Source of the DNA: Runella rosea
GTDB lineage: Bacteria > Bacteroidota > Bacteroidia > Cytophagales > Spirosomataceae
Direction: 5' to 3'
DNA: 64,000 nt
Assembly: GCF_003325355.1 (NCBI RefSeq)
Contig: NZ_CP030850.1
Coordinates: forward strand, 1,302,001 to 1,366,000
Part shown: piece by piece, positions 9,801 through 16,737 of the stretch
Position numbering within the stretch: position 1 is the first letter of the stretch
Layout: every line of letters starts with the position of its first letter
The notes under the pieces: generated by a model
What the model saw: only the letters and a program-made list of their open reading frames with translations
Told to the model about the DNA's origin: nothing
Database searches by the model: none
Made by a program: the position numbers and the translations under genes

Positions 9801-10276
9801 CGCAGCCACAATGGATGTATGGCGGTAACTTTAAGTTGGATTACAACGGGTTTGATTTGGGGGTTACTTTTCAAGGCATCGGCTATCAAAACACATCGCT
9901 ACTTTCGTATACCGATTACAACGCCGAAAACTGGGGTGTATTTCCTGTGTATATGGACGGCAGCACTTGGAGTATGAACAATACTGCTGACCAAAATTTA
10001 GCGGCCAAATACCCAAGATTTACCGAAACCAACAAAGGACTGAACCGCGCAATGTCTGATTTTTGGTTGTTTAACGGAGGGTATTTTCGTCTAAAAAACA
10101 TCACTTTAGGCTACACGATTCCCCAGAATATTTCACGGAAAATCATGTCAAACAACATCCGTTTTTACATCAATGCCACCGATGTTTTCTCGCTCAACAA
10201 ATATCCTAAAGGTTGGGACCCCGAGGGAATGGGCATTGTGTCGACGGTTTTAGGAGGTTTTACGATTGGTTTTTAA
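6875..10276 (+). CDS. SusC/RagA TonB-dependent outer-membrane receptor with STN domain, cassette 1
   Basis: 1133 residues. After a signal sequence (cleavage near residues 35-40, ATPVKGQS) comes an STN domain (VSVNVSDIALEKVLLQLEKEAQVKFSF, about 47-125), which in this architecture contacts FecR. Next is a carboxypeptidase-regulatory-like domain (VTDENGQGLPGVSVLIKGT, about 150-220), then the plug (VVVGYGVQRKKDLTGAV, VDGVPVSDVNQVNPNDIENLSVLKDA, IYGSRAASGVILITTKR) and a 22-strand-type barrel ending in TIGF with an aromatic C terminus. It imports an oligomeric substrate, most likely an oligosaccharide, with the SusD encoded 19 bases downstream. The 188-base leader before it carries the hairpin at 6739. 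Confidence 0.96.
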   Translation: MKKTLTNKRLLYRIVQTSLLQLTLAIVFSSIAMATPVKGQSMLDRKVSVNVSDIALEKVLLQLEKEAQVKFSFNSRALQLDRPVTINASNEPLSSVLTRLLKPLKIKHIQVSNRIVLRKDNASTTGLWENDLPTKSLEYQLTESIVTGTVTDENGQGLPGVSVLIKGTQRGTTTDAVGKYKLALSDNNEVLVFSFVGYLSQEIKIGSQTTLNVSLKLDTKALEEVVVVGYGVQRKKDLTGAVSTITSDMFKERKETQVAQALQGAMSGVMVTRNGANGAMGGATIRIRGVTTIGNSDPLVIVDGVPVSDVNQVNPNDIENLSVLKDAASASIYGSRAASGVILITTKRAKTDQASIQYSYENGFDTPTQLPDYMRSQRYMELVNELRWNDAGNGANRFPTFSQDLLTDYNQKHLSDPDKYPDTDWMALTLNKIAPREAHSISVIGGSKFVKSNASVRYEKVGGFYDNKNYNRIFVRSNNDFTINKLIGGTVDFNFKRTNALDPTASDPLYRTRISSPIYPAIWADGRIADGKAGENVYAKVKYGGTDRNTYNQVGGRLALDIKPIEGLKLSGIIAPIFDFNNQKRFNKKVDIYAANDPNQYLVSLIGGGLTTRLDENRTTNYSITTQLLANYLKTVGNHDFTALAGYENYYFKGESMGASRDQYLFDTYPYLNQGPAAFRDNFGSAFETAYRSYFGRLTYSYKDKYLIQTNVRRDGSSRFNANYRWGTFPSVSAGWVISEEDFFKRQNLVSFLKLRASWGTLGNERIGNYPSVGIMNFSNALFYQNNLVTAQQTAAQVQYAIQDISWEKTASTDLGLDAYFLKNRLRLTADVYYKETKDMLLALQIPIFVGFENPNQNTGVMTTKGIDLDLGWTDNIGKLRYSASLNLSQFQSVMGDLGGTEFIGDRIKRKGSQFDEWYGYRSEGIYQTQEDVNNSPKLNTNVKVGDMKYTDISGPNGVPDGRISPEYDRILLGSSQPQWMYGGNFKLDYNGFDLGVTFQGIGYQNTSLLSYTDYNAENWGVFPVYMDGSTWSMNNTADQNLAAKYPRFTETNKGLNRAMSDFWLFNGGYFRLKNITLGYTIPQNISRKIMSNNIRFYINATDVFSLNKYPKGWDPEGMGIVSTVLGGFTIGF

Positions 10277-10295
10277 TATAATTCTCTGACTCACA

Positions 10296-12008
10296 ATGAA
10301 AAATAAGATATACAGCACAGCACTAAGCTTACTATTGTTGGCTTCCTGCCAAAATTCACTGGATCTATATCCGTTAGCCGAGCCTTCGGCCGAAAAGTGG
10401 TATTCTAACGAAACTGAGATTCAGTTGGCACTCAATGACCTCTATCGCATTGATTTTTGGCAATGGGATGAAGACGGAATGAGTATCAATTATCTTTCTG
10501 ATGATGGCTTTTATCGCCAAACCCTTACGCCCATCAAATCAGGAACGGTGACAAGTCAGTGGGCATTTTCGACCACCCTTTGGCGCAATTCTTACAAAGC
10601 CATTGCTCGTGCCAATAGAGCCATTGTGGCCCTGAACAGCGCGGTAACAAAAGCAAAAGTAAACCAAGCTAAATTGGATATTTACTTGGCTGAAGCTCGT
10701 TTTCATCGCGCAGCGCAGTATGCCAAGCTGGTCAATAAATTTGGCGATGTAGTTTATAGCGACGATGTTATCAGTATCGAAGACGCTTACACCAAAGGCC
10801 GTACCGACAAAAAAACGGTCATCACAAAAATCTACGAGGATTTCGATTTTGCCATTGCAAACTTACCGACCAGTTATGCCGCGTCGGCCGTGAAGCGCGC
10901 CACCAAAGGCGTAGCAATGGCCTTAAAAGCACGCTTTGCCCTCTACGAAAAAGATTTTAAAGTAGCCAGCGATGCCGCCAAAGCCTGCATGGACTTAAAC
11001 CAGTACACGCTGCACTCCGACTACGGCAATTTGTTTTTGCAGAGCACCAAAAACGCAAAAGAGATTATTTTTTCAATACCGCGTTCGTTGGAGTTGAAAG
11101 TAAGCACAGGCCCTACCTCCGACATCATCAGTCGCAACTCAGGGGGCTTTGCGGCAGCCAATCCTACTTGGGATTTGTTTTGTTCTTACCTCTGTACCGA
11201 CGGAAAAACCATTGATAAGTCGCCACTGTATGATCCTCGTAACCCCTTCAAAAATCGTGACCCGCGTTGCACTGCTACCATCGTGGAGTTTGGACAGCCG
11301 CATTTAGGCTTTATTTATGACCCCCACCCCAACGCTCTGCAAGTGACGCGCATCAGCACCAACACCAAAGTAACGAACAATGATAACCGAGCCAACGCGC
11401 AGTTTGCGTCTTTTAATGGGTTGATTTGGAAAAAAGGCGTTGACGATTCGTGGCTGCTCAATGGCCGTTTGATTGAGCCAGAGCAGATTATCGTCCGTTA
11501 TGCCGATGTATTGTTGATGTATGCCGAAGCTAAAATTGAACAAAATCAAATTGACAAATCGGTACTGGACGCCATCAACATGGTGCGGGCAAGGGCCTAC
11601 AAAGCCGCGCTTTCGGCCACTACTGCTTACCCCGCCATTACCACCACCAACCAAGCTGAGCTACGTCGTGAGTTACGCCTAGAACGCCGCATGGAATTGG
11701 CTTTCGAAGGGCTTCGCTACATGGACATTATACGCTGGGGCATTGCGGGCAAAGTGCTTAACCGACCAATTTACGGTATGCTCGACCCCGTTGATTTACG
11801 GTCTAAAGTAGTGGATAAAAATCTTTGGTTTTTTGCAGGCACTCCAAAAATTGACGAAGACGGTACACCCGACTTTAGTGAAATGGAAAAAACGGGTCTC
11901 ATCAAAAATCTAGTGCCTACTACTTGGAACGACCGCCAGTATTTGTGGCCAATTCCTACCTCCGAAATCCAAATCAATCCTAACATGAAGCAAAACGACG
12001 GGTATTAG
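10296..12008 (+). CDS. SusD/RagB nutrient-binding lipoprotein, cassette 1
   Basis: 570 residues. A lipoprotein signal peptide ends in LLLASC (lipobox cysteine at residue 18), so the protein is anchored at the cell surface as the lid over its SusC barrel. Typical RagB/SusD stretches are present: NSYKAIARANRAI, YLAEARFHRAAQYAKLVNKFGDV, YADVLLMYAEAKIEQ, LRRELRLERRMELAFEGLRYMDIIRWG and the C-terminal YLWPIPTSEIQINPNMKQNDGY. It follows susC by 19 bases and precedes the unknown secreted protein by 72 bases. Substrate cannot be read from sequence. Confidence 0.95.
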   Translation: MKNKIYSTALSLLLLASCQNSLDLYPLAEPSAEKWYSNETEIQLALNDLYRIDFWQWDEDGMSINYLSDDGFYRQTLTPIKSGTVTSQWAFSTTLWRNSYKAIARANRAIVALNSAVTKAKVNQAKLDIYLAEARFHRAAQYAKLVNKFGDVVYSDDVISIEDAYTKGRTDKKTVITKIYEDFDFAIANLPTSYAASAVKRATKGVAMALKARFALYEKDFKVASDAAKACMDLNQYTLHSDYGNLFLQSTKNAKEIIFSIPRSLELKVSTGPTSDIISRNSGGFAAANPTWDLFCSYLCTDGKTIDKSPLYDPRNPFKNRDPRCTATIVEFGQPHLGFIYDPHPNALQVTRISTNTKVTNNDNRANAQFASFNGLIWKKGVDDSWLLNGRLIEPEQIIVRYADVLLMYAEAKIEQNQIDKSVLDAINMVRARAYKAALSATTAYPAITTTNQAELRRELRLERRMELAFEGLRYMDIIRWGIAGKVLNRPIYGMLDPVDLRSKVVDKNLWFFAGTPKIDEDGTPDFSEMEKTGLIKNLVPTTWNDRQYLWPIPTSEIQINPNMKQNDGY

Positions 12009-12080
12009 TCTCAGTATTTACAACCCATATCCGTAAGTTAGAACTCAACATTTAACTAAATAAGGAATTCAAAGTTCACA

Positions 12081-14567
12081 ATGAATACATATAAAATCGC
12101 CTTTATTTGGGCAGGAATAGCAATGGGGCTACTGCTTATTGGCTCAACCACCCAAGCTCAACCCAAAACCTCCTACCCTCAATTCAGCGGCATTTATCCA
12201 CACCTCGCCTATTACAACAACGAAGGCGAGTGCGGAACAGGTGCGGTGGTGCCTTGGGCTGACCGCCTTTGGGTGATTACCTACGGGCCACATTTACCTT
12301 TTGGTTCATCAGATAAACTCTATGAGATCACGCCCAGTTTGCAGCGAACCATTCGGCCCGAAAGTACGGGAGGAACACCCGCCAACCGCATGATTCATAC
12401 CGAAAGCAATCAATTGTTTATCGGCCCCTACGCCATCAACGCGCAGCGCAACGTGCGTACCATTCCGTACACGCAAGCCCCTGGTCGCTACACGGGTTTG
12501 GCGCGGGGATTGACCGACCCGCAAAGCAAAATCCTGATTGCTACCATGGAAGAAGGTTTTTACGAAATGGACGTAAAAACCCTAAAAACCAAACAGCTGT
12601 ACCAAGACGGCAACGTCAAAGAAAAGAAGGGAGAGGATACTTCCAACAACCACAATGGACTACTGCTTCCGGGCGCACACGGCAAAGGCGTCTATTCTGG
12701 GCAGGGAGTAATGGTCTATTCCAACAACGGTGAATCAGGCCCACAGGCGCTGAAACAATTTGACATTGAAGCGGGCGTGTTGGCCGAATGGAACGGCAAA
12801 GATTGGAAGGTCGTGCGTCGTAATCAGTTTGTTGAAGTAACTGGACCGGGTGGCATTTATGGCAACAAAAACACCGACACCGACCCGATTTGGGCTACGG
12901 GCTGGGACCATAAATCGGTTTTATTAGGCGTACGTGATGGTGGGAAATGGTCTTTTTTCAGGCTCCCTAAAACCAGTCATAGCTACGACGGCGCCCACGG
13001 CTGGAACACCGAATGGCCCCGCATCCGCGACATCGGTACCGCCGACAAACCTGATTATCTAATGACCATGCACGGACTATTTTGGCGTTTCCCCCAAACG
13101 TTTACGTCCAAAAACACCGCCGGTATTCGTCCGCGCTCGTCTTACTTAAAAGTCATTGGTGACTTTGCACGCTGGAATAACCAACTGGTTTTTGGTTGCG
13201 ACGACTCGGCCCAAAAAGAGTTTTTGAACAAACGTAAGACCAAAGGAAACATCGAAGGCCCCGGACAATCCAACTCCAATCTTTGGTTCACTTCGTTCAA
13301 TACACCTGACGAATTAGGCCCCAACACCGCGCAGGGAGCCGTTTGGCTTGCCGAAAAAATTGAGGCCAATGCCGTTTCTGAACCTTTTCTTTTTGCGGGT
13401 TGGAACAAACGAATGGCATGGGTTCATAATGCAGGAAATCAGAACGTTAGCTTCAGTTTTGAAACAGATATCGACGGCAAAGGCAATTGGAAATCGTTGC
13501 GTACGGTAGAAACTCCAGCAGGTCAAAGCGTTGCCGTGACTTTTACCGCCAATGAAACTGGGGAATGGATTCGCGTAAAAAGCAACCTCGCCACCACCGC
13601 AACCGTCAATTTTAACTACAGCGATGCTTCCCGCTTTCAACCAACCGCCGACAAAATGTTCAACGGATTGACCAACATCCGTTCTGCAAATTACTCCGGA
13701 GGACTCATGTATGGCTTGGGCGACAATCGCCGGGCGATGGGCCTTTTGGCGGGTCAATTCTCCAACGGAAAATTCACCGAAAACGGCTACTACGAATTGG
13801 ACAGCGCCATGAATTTGGTCAAAAAGGAAGACCCAAAAACGGCGCAGTTTATCCGCGACAAGTTTGCCATTCCCAAAGAAGTTATTACGGTGGACGAAGC
13901 CTCCGTGCTTATCATTGACGACAGCGGCAGAAGATGGAGATTGCCCAAAGGAAATGAGGCATTTACCAACAAAACCCATAATGCTTCGCTCCGCATTTGC
14001 CGAGAAGTGGCCACCGAACGTGATTTATTGAACGCCCACGGGACATTCTACGAATTGCCCGCCGAAAATGCCGACGGTTTTGCTAAAATCAGGCCCGTGG
14101 CCTCGCACTCGCTCAGTGTACATGATTATGCGTCGTACCGTGGCTTATTGGTCATGACAGGCCTCGACAACCAAACGGCTGCCAATGAGCACATTATCGC
14201 CTCAAACGACGGAAAAGCCAAAGTATGGGCGGGTACCATCGACGACCTTTGGAAATTAGGCAAGCCAGTAGGTCAAGGCGGTCCGTGGAAAAACAGTCAA
14301 GTAACCGCTGACACTCCTTCGGATGCGTATTTGATTGGATTTTATGACAAAAAAAGCCTCAAACTTTCTCACAACGCCAAGCAAACAATTACGTTCACCA
14401 TTCAGGTAGAACCCATCGGTCACGGCCCTTGGATGAACTTTAAACAAGTGACAGTGAAGCCCGGCGAAACTTTTGAGTACACCTTCCCTGATGCTTTTCA
14501 AGCCCGGTGGGTACGATTTAAGGCCGATAAAAATTGTGAGGCTACCGCGTGGTTAACGTATCAATAA
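12081..14567 (+). CDS. Large secreted protein of unknown function, beta-propeller-like
   Basis: 828 residues with an N-terminal signal peptide (hydrophobic core about 5-25, ending TTQAQ). I do not recognise a named family. The first 300 residues look like propeller blades: alternating short strands with recurring patterns such as DRLWVITYGPHL, NQLFIGPYAIN, SKILIATMEEGFYEMD and DYLMTMHGLFWRFP. Two similar beta-sandwich-like stretches follow (near 445-515, VSFSFETDIDGKGNWKSLRTV ... GEWIRVKSN; and near 775-828, ITFTIQVEPIGHGPWMNFKQV ... ARWVRFKAD), apparently an internal repeat. Because it ends cassette 1 directly after susD and before a terminator, it is probably co-induced and may bind or process the imported substrate. 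Confidence 0.8.
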   Translation: MNTYKIAFIWAGIAMGLLLIGSTTQAQPKTSYPQFSGIYPHLAYYNNEGECGTGAVVPWADRLWVITYGPHLPFGSSDKLYEITPSLQRTIRPESTGGTPANRMIHTESNQLFIGPYAINAQRNVRTIPYTQAPGRYTGLARGLTDPQSKILIATMEEGFYEMDVKTLKTKQLYQDGNVKEKKGEDTSNNHNGLLLPGAHGKGVYSGQGVMVYSNNGESGPQALKQFDIEAGVLAEWNGKDWKVVRRNQFVEVTGPGGIYGNKNTDTDPIWATGWDHKSVLLGVRDGGKWSFFRLPKTSHSYDGAHGWNTEWPRIRDIGTADKPDYLMTMHGLFWRFPQTFTSKNTAGIRPRSSYLKVIGDFARWNNQLVFGCDDSAQKEFLNKRKTKGNIEGPGQSNSNLWFTSFNTPDELGPNTAQGAVWLAEKIEANAVSEPFLFAGWNKRMAWVHNAGNQNVSFSFETDIDGKGNWKSLRTVETPAGQSVAVTFTANETGEWIRVKSNLATTATVNFNYSDASRFQPTADKMFNGLTNIRSANYSGGLMYGLGDNRRAMGLLAGQFSNGKFTENGYYELDSAMNLVKKEDPKTAQFIRDKFAIPKEVITVDEASVLIIDDSGRRWRLPKGNEAFTNKTHNASLRICREVATERDLLNAHGTFYELPAENADGFAKIRPVASHSLSVHDYASYRGLLVMTGLDNQTAANEHIIASNDGKAKVWAGTIDDLWKLGKPVGQGGPWKNSQVTADTPSDAYLIGFYDKKSLKLSHNAKQTITFTIQVEPIGHGPWMNFKQVTVKPGETFEYTFPDAFQARWVRFKADKNCEATAWLTYQ

Positions 14568-14610
14568 TAGAAGTTTTTGAGTTAAAAAAAGATAGGTAAT
14601 GAACAGCATT

Positions 14611-14645
14611 AATCCCCGGCGGGCTTCCGTTGGGGATTTGTTTTT
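14611..14645 (+). terminator. Rho-independent terminator ending cassette 1
   Basis: Stem 14611-14622 pairs with 14627-14638 around the loop GCTT. It has an inner CGG/CCG clamp, two G-T wobbles and an outer TCCCC/GGGGA arm, followed by TTTGTTTTT. The core CGGGCTTCCG recurs in the terminator at 23301-23332. Confidence 0.85.
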
Positions 14646-14844
14646 ATGCGCCATCGCTCGTGTCTTACAACAGCCCTCCGTTCTATTTACCTAATGTTGA
14701 TGCTTTTTGTATTTTCTAAAAAAAATATTTCTGAATAAAGGGTATTTTTTCATAAACCTTGTACCTGTACTTATAACAGATTTATGACTCGTTGGAGAAT
14801 AAATAGTAATATGCCAAGCAGATAACGAAGTGTTTGTAAAAGAC

Positions 14845-15456
14845 ATGAACAGAACCTTCCAAAACAACACCGACGAAACAACCCTTTGGATTGCTTTTAA
14901 AAAAGGCGACGTGCGGGCGTTTGAGCAGTTGTATAACCGTTACTTCGAGGTACTGGCCAACTACGGCTATCGGTACTGCACCGACAAACAACAACTCGAA
15001 GACGCCATTCAAGACGTTTTTGTGGATGTATGGCGACGCCGACAGCATCTTGCCGACGTAGATAGCGTAAAATTTTACTTATTTCGGGCTTTACGCCATC
15101 AAGTAATCCGTAACACCCGCAACGACTTACTCGAAACGTCTGAAGACATCAACGATTTCCTTGATTTTTTGGTGGCATTTTCGTCGGAACAACAATCGAT
15201 TGAACAGGAAACTCATATCACCCAAACGCAGGCCGTTGCAAAGGCCATTGCCCAACTAAGTCAACGCCAGCAAGAAGCCATCAATCTGCGCTTTTATCAC
15301 GGCATGAGTCTCGATGAAATGACCCAACTTATGAGCCTCAGCAAGCAGTCGGTCAGCAATCTACTTTTTAAGGCATACAGTGTGTTACGCCTCACTATCA
15401 GAGGGATACCCCCACTTTTACTGCTGTTTTTACAAATATCCCACCTTATTAATTAG
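14845..15456 (+). CDS. ECF RNA polymerase sigma factor (FecI-like), cassette 2
   Basis: 203 residues from ATG 14845; an in-frame GTG at 14830 would add five residues. Region 2 (AFEQLYNRYFEVLANYGYRYC, DAIQDVFVDVWRRRQHL) and region 4 (LSQRQQEAINLRFYHGMSLDEMTQLMSLSKQSVSNLLFKAYSVL) are intact. Like the sigma factor of cassette 1 it ends in a hydrophobic run (PPLLLLFLQISHLIN). The FecR gene starts 23 bases downstream, and this pair should respond to the STN domain of the SusC at 16738. The 277-base interval before it contains the cassette 1 terminator and an AT-rich promoter region without a clear TAnnTTTG element close to the start. Confidence 0.92.
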   Translation: MNRTFQNNTDETTLWIAFKKGDVRAFEQLYNRYFEVLANYGYRYCTDKQQLEDAIQDVFVDVWRRRQHLADVDSVKFYLFRALRHQVIRNTRNDLLETSEDINDFLDFLVAFSSEQQSIEQETHITQTQAVAKAIAQLSQRQQEAINLRFYHGMSLDEMTQLMSLSKQSVSNLLFKAYSVLRLTIRGIPPLLLLFLQISHLIN

Positions 15457-15479
15457 TCACCTTTTAAGTTTTCGATCAC

Positions 15480-16568
15480 ATGAACTATGACCATTTTCAA
15501 CCCAACGACTTCATGCACAACGACTCGTTTGTGCGGTGGGTGTTGTTTCAGGAAGAAGACTCTTTTTGGCAGGAATTTCTGAAAAAATACCCTGCCAAAG
15601 CCGACGAAATTAAGCAGGCGCAGCAACTGATTTTAGGCGTCAAATCAGCCGAAGCGCAAAATACCCCCGCTCTCAATCAAAAAGCTGTTTGGGCCAGCAT
15701 TGAAGCCATTATTACCGAACCAGATGAGGAAGAAACTATTTTTGAGCGCAAGTTTTGGCAAACCAATGTCTTTAAGTACGCAGCAAGTTTGGCAGTGTTG
15801 GTCGGCTTAGCGTGGCTCTGGACTACGAGACAACCCGACCACCAAGTCAGTTATCAAGATTTGATAGCCGTTATCGAAGAAAAAAGCCCGCGTCAAGAAG
15901 TGGTAAACAACGGTCAAACCACCAAAAAAATACGCCTCGAAGACGGCACAATGGTACATTTGGAAAAGGGAAGCCGCCTGAGTTTTCCCGTGCATTTTGA
16001 AACCAAACGCCGCGAAGTAGTACTGAGCGGAGAAGCGTTTTTTGAAGTAGCCGAAAATCCTGCCAAACCGTTTTATGTCTACGCAAACGAACTGATTACT
16101 AAAGTATTGGGGACAAGTTTTAGAGTATATGCCTTAGAAAATGGCAAACAGGTAACGGTAAAAGTACAGACGGGCAGGGTGTCGGTATTTAAACAAAATC
16201 GCATAGACATCGCTGACCCCGAAACCAAAGGACTGCTCTTGTTACCCAACCAACAGGCCGTTTTCAACCGAACAAATGAACTATTGAACCGAAGTTTGGT
16301 AGAAGTACCTGTCCCCATTATCGCACAAAGCCCACTTGTAAAAAGACAATTTGAAGAAGTTCAAGTAGCCGAGGTGTTTGAAGAACTGGAAAAATTGTTT
16401 GGCGTTGAAATACGCTACAACGAAGACGCGCTTTCCGACTGTATTTTGACCACCACCATTAGTGATGATTCTCTGTACGACCAACTCGAAGTGATTTGTC
16501 AGACCATAGGCGCGGCTTACAAAGAGATTGATGCCCAGATTATTATCGAATCGACAGGCTGTAAGTAA
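15480..16568 (+). CDS. FecR-family anti-sigma factor, cassette 2
   Basis: 362 residues with the same layout as the cassette 1 protein: a cytoplasmic N-terminal part (FVRWVLFQEEDSFWQEFLKKYPAK), one membrane span near 100-116 (FKYAASLAVLVGLAWLW), a FecR domain (RLEDGTMVHLEKGSRLSFPVHF, VVLSGEAFFEVAENPAKPFYVY, VLGTSFRVYAL) and a C-terminal DUF4974 domain (FEEVQVAEVFEELEKLFGVEIRYNED ... IIIESTGCK). Both FecR proteins in the window end in a Gly-Cys plus one residue. It follows the sigma gene by 23 bases and lies upstream of the conserved leader hairpin and susC, so it is the expected anti-sigma relay of cassette 2. Confidence 0.93.
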   Translation: MNYDHFQPNDFMHNDSFVRWVLFQEEDSFWQEFLKKYPAKADEIKQAQQLILGVKSAEAQNTPALNQKAVWASIEAIITEPDEEETIFERKFWQTNVFKYAASLAVLVGLAWLWTTRQPDHQVSYQDLIAVIEEKSPRQEVVNNGQTTKKIRLEDGTMVHLEKGSRLSFPVHFETKRREVVLSGEAFFEVAENPAKPFYVYANELITKVLGTSFRVYALENGKQVTVKVQTGRVSVFKQNRIDIADPETKGLLLLPNQQAVFNRTNELLNRSLVEVPVPIIAQSPLVKRQFEEVQVAEVFEELEKLFGVEIRYNEDALSDCILTTTISDDSLYDQLEVICQTIGAAYKEIDAQIIIESTGCK

Positions 16569-16633
16569 ATCATTTGTCATTAAATCCAATAAATAGGTTA
16601 ACCAAAAATCCCTTAAACCTCAAAATCAAAAAA

Positions 16634-16663
16634 AGGGGAAAGATGCTGTAACACCTTTCCCTT
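16634..16663 (+). promoter_or_regulatory. Leader hairpin with conserved loop upstream of susC (cassette 2)
   Basis: GGGAAAG at 16636-16642 pairs with CTTTCCC at 16655-16661, extended by a G-T and an A-T pair, around the 12-base loop ATGCTGTAACAC. Compare ATGCTGCTACATA at 6747-6759 in the same fecR-susC position of cassette 1. A second, weaker hairpin (ACGAA/TTCGT) follows near 16682-16701. Loop conserved while the stem changes is the pattern expected for a structured RNA element. Confidence 0.5.
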
Positions 16664-16737
16664 GCTGAATCCGCAGGTGTGTACGAAGCACCGCGTTTTC
16701 GTGTCTTGCCTTTTCCAAAACAAAAACAATCAAAATT

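Noticed and set aside
13314-13979. 221-residue minus-strand open frame
   Set aside because: Entirely opposite the unknown secreted protein gene, without recognisable domain or start context.
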